Positions 12,311 through 25,000 of a DNA stretch of 64,000 nt are shown piece after piece. The position numbers and the translations under genes are program-made. How positions within the stretch are numbered: position 1 is the first letter of the stretch; the number at the start of each line of letters is the position of its first letter. The notes beneath the pieces were generated by a model that was not told the origin of the DNA, ran no database searches, and worked only from the letters and a program-made list of their open reading frames with translations. The stretch lies in the NCBI GenBank assembly GCA_003342895.1, contig PTFA01000024.1:3653505-3717504 (forward strand), written 5' to 3'. This stretch comes from Casuarius casuarius. Taxonomy: Eukaryota > Chordata > Aves > Casuariiformes > Casuariidae.

Positions 12311-12667
12311 CACATTGTAACCCCAGCTAATCTCTGTCAGGATTTACAGGAGCATTTTAAACATGTGCTCCTTACTGCTAGTTTAATTTCTGTGAAGCAA
12401 GCACTTTAGTCCAGGCACCGACTTTGGGTAGGAGCAAATCTTTTAACTGGGGTTTCAGCAAGGAAGGATGAGAATGAAAACTAGTTTTGCCATTGCAGCG
12501 TTTCAGATGAAATGGGGTCTGGGTAAAATCAACTTTGCTGTCTTCTATAAGGCAGATATGTTGGAGTGTGAATCTATAAGATGGACAAAAACTTCAGGCA
12601 GAGTAGAATTAAATCATGATATGCTTGTTTGGAATTCCTTGTATGGTAACTTGTCATAACATTATGA

Positions 12668-12754
12668 ACAGACTAATGGTCCGGCTAAATCTGATGGCAT
12701 AATACCAAGGGCTAGCACAATCCATCCTAATGCTTTGAAGAAATTGCTGTAACG
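12668..12754 (+). repeat. Possible old dispersed amniote repeat
   Basis: The stretch beginning CAGACTAATGGTCCGGCTAA and continuing through CCAAGGGCTAGCACAATCC and ATGCTTTGAAGAAA resembles a dispersed sequence seen in reptiles and birds with the pattern caatggtccatctaatc...cagtacc...atgcttt. I recall this only as a pattern and cannot name the family. Confidence 0.3.
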
Positions 12755-13540
12755 TCTTGTGTCAAAAAAGCACTGAAGTCAATCCTGCTCAACTGGGCAA
12801 ATTTCGGAGTATCATGGCAGGGAGTGAAAAGGAGATGCCTAGTCGTGACCTAAATTTAACATGCGGTGTGCTTTATTTCTATATTTAACACTAAATTAGA
12901 AAGAAGGAGATAGCTATAAAGGTGGGAGGAGCAAAGCAAACCAGGAAAGGATAGCCATTATGGTCCTACAATATTTGGGATCTAAGATTCTATATGAATT
13001 GTTTTGTATGAGATGTTAAAGGGTTTTCTGTTTTTTAAAGATCTATATAATATTCTTATACTGCTTTTTCCCCTTCAACTATAGTTTCCCTTGGTTACTC
13101 TAGTTTACATGTGAGTTATTTTGTGTTTATAAGCAAGACAGAAAAGGAATAAGCCTGTATTTATGTCAAACAACTGAATGTGTCTCATTTCAACTCATTT
13201 TTTAAAGTCTGTTTTACTTTTTGCTGAGATGTGATTCAGTATAAAGGCTTTTATCCTTCAGCTGAGCTGTATTGTCATTCGAGATCTTGCTGTGTGCATC
13301 TATGCCAACAGGACAGACTTTTGGGTCTGAAATTATAACCTGGTACTCTTCCAGTTCCATTCTTTGTAGGGGAGCAAACGATTACCCCAGTATCTGTGTT
13401 TGCCATATGAGAAGGAAGGAAACTCGTTCTTCATGTCTTCATAACCTCTTTGTATCTGTCTAACCGGGTAAAATTGCAGTACAGTAAGTGGCCAGACTGT
13501 AACCAAAAGTAAAGATGGGAATGGTGCAGTCTTTTGACAT
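12755..13540. other. Non-coding stretch, nothing specific
   Basis: AT-rich with no supportable gene, RNA gene or repeat. Confidence 0.6.
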
Positions 13541-13561
13541 CCCCCCCCCACCCCCCGCCCC
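13541..13561. repeat. Poly-C tract, interrupted
   Basis: Nine C, A, six C, G, four C. The complementary strand has long G runs able to form a G-quadruplex. Confidence 0.95.
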
Positions 13562-15689
13562 GAGGTGTGGGAAGTGCCCAGGCAATAGATGGGCTAGTGG
13601 TCCCTCCACACCTCTGCTGAGAGGAGACTAGCTTGAGACTTAAGAGCCCTTTTGCTTAGGAGAGCAGTAGACCTAGTTTGGCCTGACTCTGCATTGCTGT
13701 AGAAGAGAAAAATAGTCTTCTTTTGTCACTTTATATGCTCCCTCAGGCTGGCTTATGGGCAAAGGTATGCAAACATCTCGGACACAAGGCTGCTAATTGG
13801 GAGCAAATGCTACTTTATCCTGGAGCGAGTTCTAATGTTTGCTGGTCTGTCTTTTCAGATGAACTTTTAATCATATAATAACCTCAAGGGTTGGAAACAG
13901 TCATGTTTCATGCAGCTTTAGCTTTCTGTGCTTATACTCTTTTACTTTTTGCAGGATAATGCAATAGTAGGGAGTCTCTGTAAGGGAAAATTATAAAGAA
14001 TGTATGGATGACACAAACATTGAAAGAATAAGTAGAACTGGTATGGTTAAATGTTTTGAAGTCCTTTTTCTCTGTGATAAGAGCAAACATGTGTCCCTAT
14101 TTTTAGTCTTTTTTCCTTCATTTTATGAAAAAGTGAGTTTCTAAATGTTATTGCAAATATATCTTTAATTCGCTAAGAAGAGTGTAGTGTAAATGTTGTT
14201 TACACCATCTAAACAAATCTCAGCTCCTTTTTTGGTATTCTGCAGCTATAATTTCTTTCGAGTTGTTCTCTTTGGCCTCCCATTCAGGTCTTGTCAGGCT
14301 GAAGAGTTTGTTTACAAATGAGGTGGTTGAAATTCTCAAGGGTAAAAAAGATCTCTCCATTTCAGTTCTAATGATTCTTAGCCTATTAACATCTTTGCAG
14401 AGATAAAAGGGATGGGTCTATTCACTCATCAGAGCTGAGTGGGCACCACAAGAACTGTTCTAAATAGCAGGTGGGAGTTATTTTGAATTTGGCAAGAGTC
14501 CCACACCTGAAATTTCTAGAGCTGGCACCTAGCAAAGCTAGGAAAGAAACCACGTAATGTGATTGAATTCAGACAGAGAACAGCACATAGTCTTGGTACA
14601 ACAGTATTTTCTTTCAATTGCCACCATGTAATCATTGCAAATACTACTTTAAAATTATTTTAGAGTGTTAATTAATATATTTTGTAGGAAAAAAAGGCTT
14701 ATTATTTATATTTATTTTAGGAAAGTAGAAATTTTATACTTTTTTCTAAGAAATACATATAATATTTTTATGGTTTTTATTTTACTTTAACCTTCAATTT
14801 GAAACTATTTTGTCTTTCAGATGAGATAAACCTGCTCAGAAGGTCTCCACTTTATCAATTATTTCCTACTTATTTTGACATAACTAGAAGTATTAGTGCT
14901 GTGAAAATAATGAATACTGAAAGCAGGAAGATTTTCTTATTGTTGCTAAGCACTGTGGTATCACAGGATGAGAACTGTGAAGAATCAGATATTTCTGTGT
15001 TCTAACTAGCTGGAAATTTTTATTTTTAGAAGAGTGGATCTGTTGAAATGGGAAAACTTTTATGAAATCATGTTGCTTTCACAGGCACTTATTTTTTAAA
15101 AAGTGAAAGTGTTTTGTAATGTCAAAACATTTGGCACTGCCAGAACAAAACAATTAATTTTTTCATAATTTGAATTCACTTCTTGTCAGGATTTTAATTT
15201 ATATTATGTTCTAATCAAAATTGTAATGTTTGAATGAATCAGATGAATTCTCCCCTCAGCAATATTTTTCCCTGGAGGATGTATCCATTTTGATAGTTTC
15301 TCTTGCTTCCAAATGAAGTGTTTTGAAATCTATACGGGAAACTTCTGTTTTAGGTTATTAAGATTCTCCCACTGACTCGCTCAAAACATTTAGTGTGGTC
15401 ACTTCCCTCTCTGCTCAGTTTCCTCTAGCTAAGGAGAAATAATGACTGTGTACTAGTTAACACAGATGTTTCAAAAGTTGATTACTTATGCATAAAGAAT
15501 ATAGGAAGCGGTAAATGGGATAGTTGTTAAGGCAACTTTCTTCAGGTTCCTAAACACTGTGAGAGTGAGAAAGGTCTGAAATAAGACAAAGCTGCATGCA
15601 ATGTGGCAGACTTGTGCCTTTCATCTTGAGGAAGGTATTTCTGCAACCGACTTCCCTCACTTTGAGGGAGGATGGTTTCCATCGTTCAC
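13562..15689. other. Non-coding stretch
   Basis: AT-rich with no recognised gene. Acceptor-like sequences (TCTTTTCAG ending near 13859, TTTGTCTTTCAG ending at 14820) occur, but neither is followed by a convincing exon. Confidence 0.6.
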
Positions 15690-17260
15690 TTGGGAGCCTG
15701 GAAGGGACATACTGCAGGTTCACATTCAACCTCTTGTCCACCCGGCTTTCCAGGTCCTCTTCTGCAAAGCTGCTCCCAAGCCAGTCAGCACCCAGTCTTA
15801 CTGTTACGTGTATTGTTATTCTGTCCCAGGACCAAGACTTTTGCATTTATCTTTAATGAAATTTCATGACTTTTCTGTCTGCTGATTTCTCTAGCCTGTG
15901 GAGAGCTACAGGGCTGTGTGGCAGTGCTACTCTCAAGCATATTAACATCTTACCCTAATTTGATGTCGTTGCAAGCTTGCTGAAAGTGCACTCTGCCCCA
16001 TCATCTAGCTTGTTGATGAATATTCTAAACAGTGATGGGTCTAGTATTAGCCCATGAGGAACACAGCTCATAAATAGCTGGCAGCTGGACTCTGAACTGT
16101 TGCCCACTAGCCTTTGAGCCCAATAGTCAAGTCAGTTTTTCACCCATTTTGTGCTCCTCCCGCCAAATTCATACCTCCTCAATCAATAAATTGTGCCTTT
16201 TCCAAGCCATCAAGGACCTCCCAAGTGGCCTTTCAAAGATGATAAGGAAAGGCCTCACAATGGCACTGTGCTGAGGGAACTGGCAAACTTAGAAGCATCT
16301 CATCTGGCCCCAGGGACTTGTATATGCCCAGTTTAGCTCTTAACTCAATTGTCCTCTACTGTGGGCAGTACTTTTCTCCTCTGAACTGTGCTTAGCTGGG
16401 AAGACCTAGGAGGACTCAGAGCTGACCTTGCCAGTAAAGACTGAAGGAAAGAGGCCTTTGCCAGATATTTTCAGCCTTTGCCAGATACTTTCTCTCTAGG
16501 TTGCCCACCCCTTCAGCAGTGGGCTTACATTTTTCTTGGTCTTTGTTTTTGCTGCTGACGTACCTACAGAAAACCCTTCTTGTTGCCTTTCATGTCCCTT
16601 GCCAGTTTCAACTGCAGCTGAGTTTTTGGTTTCCTATTTCCATCCCTTTAAACCTCGGCAAGGTTTGTGTGTTCCTCTTGGGTAGCCTGGCCCCACACCT
16701 ACCTTCTCTACACTTCTTTTTTTCATTTCAAATCGGTCAGGATTGTTCCACTCAGGTCGAGAGACCAAACTGGTCTCCTGCCACACCTGCTGGACTTCCA
16801 GCCCATCAAAAAGGAGCACTGCTGTGTTTCTTAAGAGATTCTTCTTGAAGATCAAACACTTTTCCTTGAGCCTTTTACGAGTTATGCATGTCAGTGCAAC
16901 CTACTACAGCTGTCCTCCTACCAGGACCCTTAACAAGCTTGTGGTCTGCTCCTCTTAAATCTGAGGTCATCATTCTGCTGTGCACTTTCCTCGCATCTCT
17001 TGGTCACTGCAGCCAAGACTGCCGTCAGCCTTCACATCCCCAACCAGCTCCTCCTTATTCCTGAATCTAGCTGAGTGGCTTCCCTAGTTAGTCTGTCTAC
17101 TGCTTGTGTTAAGATATTGTTCTCAATAAACTTTAGAAATTGCCTGGATGACTTATGCCCTGCCATGTTGTCATTCTAGAGATATCAGGGCTGTTAAAAT
17201 TTCCCCATAAGAACCAGGACCTGTGAACATTGAAGCTGTTTTGAGTTGCTCAAAAAAAGG
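15690..17260 (-). mobile_element. Degraded CR1 LINE fragment (endonuclease to reverse transcriptase)
   Basis: Read on the minus strand, the element runs from about 17260 down to 15690. Near 17215-17130 it encodes a broken endonuclease motif, VLMGKF followed by NDNMAGHK, where CR1 normally has an MGDFN...DNTAGHK motif. Next come the linker regions (about 17060-16520) typical of CR1 ORF2, then reverse-transcriptase blocks: the LGP..LFNIFIN region near 16060-16000, the catalytic FADD region near 15985-15950 decayed to LATT, and RLGADWLGSSFAEEDL at about 15795-15745. Stops and frameshifts are frequent, so it is inactive. At about 16228 the sequence jumps past the fingers/palm segment, indicating an internal deletion of a few hundred bases. 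The 3' tail is not recognisable. Confidence 0.9.
16455..16494. repeat. 20-bp near-perfect tandem duplication inside the CR1
   Basis: CCTTTGCCAGATATTTTCAG at 16455-16474 is followed by a second copy at 16475-16494 with few differences. It lies within the CR1 copy and is probably a post-insertion slippage event. Confidence 0.8.
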
Positions 17261-17906
17261 CTTTGTCCAATTCCTCTTAGTACAATAAAATAATAACATG
17301 AGAAAATCAGAAGAAATTCTAAATGTGCTGGTATATCGGTATATCATTCAGGGATATAGTAGCATTAAAGAAATCATTGCTGCCACTAAGAATGTGGTCT
17401 GAAAATGTGGTCTTTTAAAGTGGACAAACATTAAAATCTCATTTATGTATAGTTGCTCAGCTGACCAATATTTTGTGGAGGGACTGAACCACATTCAGCA
17501 TTGAGTCAAACAATGCTGAATGAGTCAATAACTTCCATGGAACTGCAAATTGGCACTGAAAATAGCCTCTAGGATGTTAAGGGAATGCCTGTAACAAGCA
17601 ATTCCCAATTCAGAGAGATGTTGCAGGCAAAGAAAAGCATTGTTAACTTGAAGTCACTGTGCTTTGACTATTCAGAACCTTTTCCCTGTGCATTTCAAGT
17701 ATTTTCTACGACTGTATCTTTACATGCAAAGTACTCTCTTTGAAATATTTTTACCGAAAAAAACCCAAAAGAATGCACACATACAATAAATGAAGAACCT
17801 GTCTTTTCCTGTTTAAAAGAAAGAAATGAAACCTCACTCTTGCAGACCTCTTTCCAGAAGAGCAGCTCATTGCTGTATAAGTTTTTGTTCTTGCTGCGGT
17901 GGTGAA
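17261..17906. other. Non-coding stretch
   Basis: No supportable gene. Small local repeats occur, such as AATGTGGTCT twice (17391-17413) and GGTATATC twice near 17331-17345. Confidence 0.6.
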
Positions 17907-18266
17907 CTACTCACAGTACCTGCAGAGAATATTTTCTTTAACCTCAGAGTGCTTGTAAAACCCGGAGAGCGAGGACATTGATGGATGAAGGTCTTTTGGA
18001 GGCTTGACATTCAGTTTGTGAGAAGTAGTGGAGAATGCAGGCAGACTGCTACAAGGGAGGGCATGGGAGGAACTACCCGTTAGCCGTAGAGAGCTGTGGT
18101 CTCTGTGAGCTGGAGATCTCGGAGCTGCTGCGAGCTGTTTCAGAATCGGAAAGCTCATCCCAAGGTTCTCATCAGGGATGATAACAGAAAACCATAAAAA
18201 TGAGACCTGAGAGATTTTAGCTGATACTGCTCTCCAGTCAAAACATAGAGTGCTGTCATCCTGCAA
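17907..18266 (-). other. Weak exon candidate, unrecognised
   Basis: A minus-strand open frame of 119 codons that is Ser/Pro/His-rich in its middle. Read on the minus strand, it is preceded by a possible acceptor (AAAATCTCTCAG) and ends near two donor-like sites, CTGCAG|GTACTG and ACT|GTGAGTAG (about 17908-17925). The translation has no family motif I recognise. Open-frame length is within chance expectation, so this is a candidate only. Confidence 0.15.
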
Positions 18267-19646
18267 AAGTACTTTTTGATAATTCTGTTTCTACTGCTTT
18301 CTCATATAGGTGTGCGGTTTTAGAGCAAATATTGGCCATCACCTACTACAGTTAAGTTTACATAATTGCTTCTATTCCAATCTGATTTTCAGACAACTAT
18401 AAACCTTGTAAAACTTTCACCTTCGTGGGCGAAATGTTTCCAGACATTCTCTCAGCCTTCGAGCATACTTCTGAGAGAAGTTGTTCACCAACATTTATCT
18501 GCCAGGAGATTAAGGGAAATGTTCTTTTCTGCAGGGGAAAAATAAATTTCTGCAACCCTTGTTTGAAGAGTGTGATAGGGTAAAGGTGAGATTTATAAGG
18601 GAAATGTCTGCCAAGATCTTGCTTGCTCTTCCGACAAAAGAACCTTAAGGCGTTATGTCAGCTAACACAATATTTACCATAACTTTATGTGTAGAAATGA
18701 ATCCTATTCAGTACTGAGTGACCTAGATGTGAGCAGCTCTGGCATGAGCTCTGTCTGAAGTGTGTTAATTAGGTTTTTGAACAGAAAGTGTTGGTCATAA
18801 TGAGTGCAAAGAAAGTGCAGAAAAACAGAATTCATCTTAGGAGCTGAATCTTTCAGGCACTCTCTTTGCCTGAAGAGTGTGTATAGGCACATGTGTTTGA
18901 ACAGAAGTTGTCATTAGATTAAATAATAAAAAAAAAGTTAAAAAATCTTGCTTGAGGTCTAGAATAACTGAGGGCTGGAAGATGAAATTCAGAATTTGAC
19001 TTTGAGGAGACCAGTTAGCATAATGCTCGTCATGATTTATGCCTGCTCATGCCACTTGCAAACTTATGTTCAGCATTGCATTAGAAACAATAAGTCATTT
19101 CAATGTTAAATGCTAATTTAGCATGATTTTCTACTGTAGAAAGGTAGTGCCTTGCTTCTGAGCTGATAGTATTCGGAGAACGAGAAATCATATATTAAAC
19201 TGAAAAGTAGTGTTTAAGTGACAAAACGTACATCCAAGTAAGGTGATGTTGGACATTATAAGTTGATTAATCGATTTTGTGCCTATTCATTTCTTCTCTT
19301 GCCATTTGAACATTCAGTTTCAGAAGAGACTTTCTTTTATTTAGTAAAATGTATGGAGCAGAAATGAGAGCTCTGTGAAGGCCTGATATGCTCAACATGG
19401 CTTCTGTGAGGAAAGGAGGAAGGGAAATAATAGCTCAGTTTTCTTCACAAGTATGTGATTTCTTAAATGCTTCTGCTGACAAAAATCCACTCAACCTCGC
19501 TGCCATTTGCAGCCACCCAGAAGACAGTGGGGCCAAATGTAGCAGCCAGACACTGGGCATCACTAGCTCTATTTCCTGATTATCATATTGGGACAGGATA
19601 TGTTAACAAAATAGAACGGGTTTGTGCTTGTCTTAATGGGAACACC
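18267..19646. other. Non-coding stretch
   Basis: No supportable gene. A 9-bp inverted repeat (TTCTCTCAG at 18447-18455, CTGAGAGAA at 18471-18479) is the only small structure noted. Confidence 0.6.
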
Positions 19647-19670
19647 AAAAAAGAAAAGAAAAGAAAAAAG
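19647..19670. repeat. (AAAAG)n purine-rich tract
   Basis: A-rich run with repeated AAAAG units, low complexity. Confidence 0.85.
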
Positions 19671-21140
19671 CATTGTTTACATTCTGTTCTCAAAGGAAGA
19701 TTGCATGGAATAAAGTATCAGGATCTAATAAGAAAAGTAGTTGCCTTATAGAAAAGAAAAGCATAAACATTTTTGATCTTGGCAGGAGTATAATTCTTAT
19801 TGGAAATCAGCCAAGCCCAACTGACTTGCAGCTGACATGCTAAGTTATGCTGTTTCAGATCAGGGACTGACAGACCTTTCTTGCTTTTTTGACTTTGACG
19901 GGTTAAGCAGCTTCAGAATTTGTTTACAAGGTATAAGTTGAAAATAATGCTACAGGTTTTTAAATGTTTTCTCTGAGCACTATGTCCAGCAAATGTAAAA
20001 TATATAGTATAGAGGACATAATTGCTATTCTTTAGAGAATAGGTCCCCTAACTAATGAGATACGGAGCTTATAACCACCTTGATAAGTCATCCTTAACCA
20101 TTTTAATTAAGAGGGGGATGCTGTGCTCATACAGATGAGACTCTGCAATCTTAAGGCTAAGAATAGATCAGCTTAAGAAACAAAGAGATCTTTCCATCTT
20201 TGTGTATGGCTGTGGAGTCAGGAGTGATCCGAGAACAAGATTAATCTTTGAGAAAGAACCCAAACTTAGAACTAGGAATTTAGAAAAAACTTGAGCAGAG
20301 AAAGAAGTGCATAGGCACACAAAATAATCAAAATCTCCAAAGTGTTTTTTCTTAAGGTGCAGCTGCCACATGTCTCTTCTCCCTGAAAAGTGAGGAGGAA
20401 CTTATCTGTATACTTTTTTCCTCTGTAAATTTCTAGTACCCAGTCAAACAGCAGCAAAGAAAAGATGGTACAGCCAGTCAGTCGATTAATACTGCGGTGC
20501 AGGGAAATGTATCCAGGACGTGGTTTTCATATTAAATAATGTACTCTGAAAGGCTGAACTACCTGAAGTATCTTTTGAAAAACCAGTCTTCCAGACAACT
20601 TACCTGCAGGACAGGTCCTCAGGAGTCACCAACAAGCCTGTGAAGGGGCTATCAGAGTTTTCTGTCAATCAACAAAATAACTCCAGTGCTATCCAAAGAT
20701 CAGACTACTGCTAGTGGTGAGAAGAGGGTTGATCAGAAGGTTTTACTGTATGGCAAGGAGGAAAAAAAGGGTGGAATAATCAACACAATTCCAAAACCTT
20801 TAAAATCAGGTTAGAAATGTGATTAAGATAGGAGATTCCTGTCTCTAAATAATAAAAGCTACAACTTTGTGGTAAAAGGCTTCATAAAGGCTTTTGTGAA
20901 ATATAAAGATCTTCTTATAAAGTCTCCATATAAAGACTTGGCTAGGCTTAAGTAAAAATACTAGAGCTGCTCTCCTGCAGTAGGTTTGATTCATTTATTT
21001 CAGGCTGGAACTGAACAACTGAGATAGGTAATATTCACTATTCAGAAGGTCTGTGATGTGCTCTGACAAAATATTCAGAAATAAATCCTTTTGCAGTCCA
21101 TCCTGTGTTCTCAGCTCTTTATCTCAAAACACATAGCTTT
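19671..21140. other. Non-coding stretch, nothing specific
   Basis: AT-rich, no recognised gene, RNA gene or mobile element. Confidence 0.6.
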
Positions 21141-21222
21141 TACTCACACATACACACTCACTCACTCACTCTCTCCATATACATACATACATACATACAT
21201 ACATACATACATACATACATAC
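21141..21222. repeat. Compound microsatellite (ACTC)n-(ACAT)n
   Basis: A short CA- and (ACTC)n-rich segment (21141-21176) leads into an uninterrupted ACAT tetranucleotide array (21177-21222). The TYIHTYIHTY peptide read from it is an artefact of the repeat. Confidence 0.95.
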
Positions 21223-21884
21223 AACACATTTCCCACTGCTTTGGTTTGTGGGGAAATAATACTCAGCTAAGTAAGCCTAAAAGCAAATCTGTAAGTATCT
21301 GTTTCAAATTTAAGGTGAAGGGGCCAGTTAGATTCACTTTTATTTGTGGTGATACTACAAAGATCAGATGAACTCCTACTAAAGAAAAGAAGGTTAAGAT
21401 GCCATCTTTCTTGCTGTTAGGCAGCTGTCTTGCTCTTCATTTTATTGGGAAAACTTACATTCGTTAATGATAGAGATGAGAAGAACTCATAAGAAGTGGG
21501 ATCTGGATCTGAACGCTGGAGACTTCCCAGATGTGGGAGTTTGTTTCGTATCCTTGTCAATAACAGTAATTCCGCTTATGTCTCCAACTGCTTTCAAGTC
21601 TTCAGCTCACTTGGCAGTTTGCTCTCGTTTTCTTGTGTGACGGCAATGGTGAGCCGCAGCAGTGTGGATGCTTTACGAACCCTTGATCATAGCTTGCAGC
21701 AAAAAAAAATACAAGAGGAAGCTTTTAATTCACTGCCACAGTTGGAGAAGGAGCCAATTCCCATTCTTCTATGCCAGCAAGGGGCAGTGGTGAGTTAGGG
21801 GGCTTCATCACAGTAGTGCAGAAAAGTGCAGAATATCCTTTGAATCATCCAAAATACTGGTCTCTGTGTGTATAATATCAATGA
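21223..21884. other. Non-coding stretch
   Basis: No supportable gene. A 100-codon plus-strand open frame (21496-21798) has no recognised motif and no splice context I trust. Confidence 0.55.
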
Positions 21885-22000
21885 GTCCCTGGGGCTGTGG
21901 GGACTTGGCGTGTTATCCCAGCTCGCCCCGCGGAAAGCACCGTGTCAGGCACCGCTGTCTGTTTGGGGTGGCTGAGTCACAAAGGTCTGGGGAGGAGAAG
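21885..22000. promoter_or_regulatory. Small GC-rich patch with AP-1/MARE-like site
   Basis: A CpG-bearing patch (GGCGTG, CTCGCCCCGCGG, ACCGTG, ACCGCT) followed by GGCTGAGTCAC with an exact TGAGTCA at 21973-21979. TGAGTCA is the AP-1 core, and a preceding GC is the start of a Maf recognition element. Binding is inferred from the motif alone. Confidence 0.3.
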
Positions 22001-25000
22001 AGTCTTTAGCCCTCCTGAACCCCCTCTCTGACTCTCATTTTAACCAGTGAGCCTCACATCTTGCAGAATCAGTAGTGAGGTGAGCCTGGGGATCTGGAGG
22101 CAGCTGTGCAAGATTCAGTGCAGTACTTGTGGCTTTCTGATGCAGCTTAGCTAATCAAAAAATCCTCTAGGCTGACGGAAAGTAGAGTGGGCTAGCTACA
22201 GCTGCGGTAGGTATCTCTGCTTGGAGATTGACAGATGTTTCCAAAATAAGATGGAAGTGACTTTACAGACTCTTTACTGCAGCATAACAAGCACTGCTCT
22301 AGCTCACCAGTCAGTAGTCTTTACTGCAGTTTGGGTTTTCTCTAGTGTCTGTATAACTCCAGCATCTGGAGCTGTGCATAGGAACTCCTGGTCCCTAGCA
22401 TCACTCTGCAAAACTGTGCTTTAATTATTGCCAGCGCTGGTCTGGATATTTTAATATTTTTCTTCTGGATGCATTCGTTTTTAAATATGTCAATGATAAC
22501 TACATTGCAAAAAGTATTAATTTTACCTGTGCTCAAAACACAAACCGACAGCTGTTAGTCCAATAGTATCCCTAATAATGAAATAATTTAAACTGCCTAC
22601 TTCTTTCCGCATACCTCTGGACAGTGAGAGAGAGTGCCCTAGCCACCAGGCAACACCTGCTCTAGAGAGAGATGCTCTCCACATTACTTGCTGCAGATGT
22701 GCAACTATTCCAGGTGCAAAAGTAGGGAGCTGGCTTCCAGCTTCTCTGTGGGAAGGAGGGAGCTGGCTTTCAGTGCACGGTGAAACTTGTATTTGTATCC
22801 CATTGCTGTTTCATGAAAATGCATAATCAGTTTCCTCTTTCCTTTGCGAGATGTTTCTCTGTTAGAAATTCAGCAGCATCAACACGCTCCATCCTCCTTC
22901 ACTGACCAGTTTTTAAAGAGAGGGATGGCTGACAGCTTCTGTCCCTGTACACGTGGGGGGATACAGTGAATGCATAGATTGGATCAAGTGTCTGTGAGTG
23001 GTGTAACTTGCTTCTGAATTCTGACCATTTGTAAGTGTGAAATAAATTCAGAGCTGTCCTCACCTGTGAAACATGCTTCTGGGCAGAATCACAGATTTGA
23101 TACATGCACTGTGGTGATTTCGAAGCTAGAAGGTAAGGAAGTGCTGGAGTTAGCCAGGACAAGCCTGCAGCAGAGCAAAGGTTTGGGGATCATCTTGGTT
23201 ACAGATGGCTAACCTCTGCTGAAACTGTGCTTTCAGATTTTTCAGCTACTTGAAGGATGTTGTCTTCTAGCTTATGAATGCCAAAAGCCACAACACCTAT
23301 ATATATACATTTACAGATAGAGAATGCATTTGTATTTGTAATTTGCATGCATGTGTACTTATCAAGAGATTAGAGATGACAGATGAATCTGTGATCAATA
23401 TCAATTCTTGCCTTTGGACCGCAATTAATTTAGCGTAGTGACAGTAACACAAAAAAAACCCTCGATGGGTAAAGAGGTCGCCTAATGGTAACATTAGAAT
23501 AATAAGAAGAACAATAAAGTGCTGCATTAGTTGAAGCTTAAATACTCTTTCCACTGTGCTTGCGTTAAAATAGCCAATAAAACTCAAGATCCCTGATTTT
23601 ATTGCCATCTGCCTTGCTAATGCTTCTACACTGTGTATGTAAAGTAGGCATTGCACTACTTGCTACTTATTAGATCCTATAGGGAATCTGCATTTTTCAA
23701 GAGCAAACCTCACAGCAGTGTCTGATAATTAGCTTACTGTAATTGATTATGAAAGATATTGAAAACATAAACCCTTCACCTTGGGTTCAATTGATGACCA
23801 TTTTGACCTCCTCCACTGAATGCTGATTGCTGGCAGCTGCCCAAGTACCTTTGCATCTACTGTGGCATCAGCTAATGTGGTATCCTGTATAATACTAATT
23901 TCCTCTGCCCTATAGACAAGAAAATAAAAGGAACTGCAATAAAAATAGACTCAGGATGTTGTTATATATAACCTTTTCACTACAATGTATGAGGGATATC
24001 ATAATGACAATGCATAAGTTCAAGTGATGTTTTTCATTTATTCAGTTTGGACTAGTCTAGGAGCTGATTGCTATTTATCCAATCTCTTTGCTGTGACAGG
24101 CTGACAAATCCGTGCTATCATACTTTCAGAGATTTTTAACATTTTCTGATTTCGAATGGGCAGTACTTCTTGCTGTGCCAGAACTACTCCTTTCAGATCT
24201 AAATGGATCATTTATTTAAATGTTTTATTATATTTTTCCTACCAAAATAGCTGTTTTAATTTGTCTATTCCTGTTCATTCTGGTTTAAAGAGCTGCTACA
24301 AAGGAGATCTGACAGTTCAAACTATGTCATGTACAAGATAGGATGCTCTACTTCAAATGGAGGACCTTTAGAATAAAGCTGATGGAACTATTTCTTCTTA
24401 TTGCCTGATGTCTGTGATAAAACCCATGTGCTTCTCTCTTTATTCCCATAATTTATTATCTTCTGAAACGCTGTGGTCCCATGCAAGTTTTCAAAAAATT
24501 AATCAGAGAAGTACAATATTTCTGACTCCAGGCTCACCTGTAGCAAACTTCTAAATAAACTCCTTTCAAGTTATTCAAACCTTCACTATTCTTTCTCTTT
24601 TTTCCTTTTTAACATGTGAAACCCTCAAACTGTATACCACCAAGAAGGTTAGGTTTCCTCTTCTTGAATACCTCATTGGTAAATAATACCTTATGGACAG
24701 CTGTGTGGGCAAAACAGTTTCTGAAGTAATCAGTTATAGACACACAAAAGCTAATTCTGAGGCTGTCCTAAGGCTATACAAAAATGGTCAGAATCAACCC
24801 TAGCAACATCCTAAAAGGGAAAGTAGGATGATCATGAAAAATTAATGGGATGATGCATCTGCATAAAAGTTACTGTCTCTACTGACAAACAGTTCTCCCT
24901 GCGTTTTCTGTGGTTTTTAAATGGACAAGGAAGTTTTTATTGAAACCAGCTGCATTTCTTTTCCCAAATAAGTGATAGTGTGGAACAGCATAGTAAGAGA

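Noticed and set aside
11913..12409. Several Ala/Pro/Arg-rich open frames on both strands
   Set aside because: They exist because the GC-rich islet lacks AT-rich stop codons; frames overlap on both strands and show no family motif.
15596..15885. Plus-strand open frames over the CR1
   Set aside because: They are antisense shadows of the minus-strand CR1 reverse transcriptase.
16501..16958. Open frames of 71-115 codons over the CR1 linker
   Set aside because: They lie within the CR1 relic, in the wrong strand or frame.
21105..21371. Open frame with repeated TYIH units
   Set aside because: The repeat is a translation of the ACAT microsatellite.
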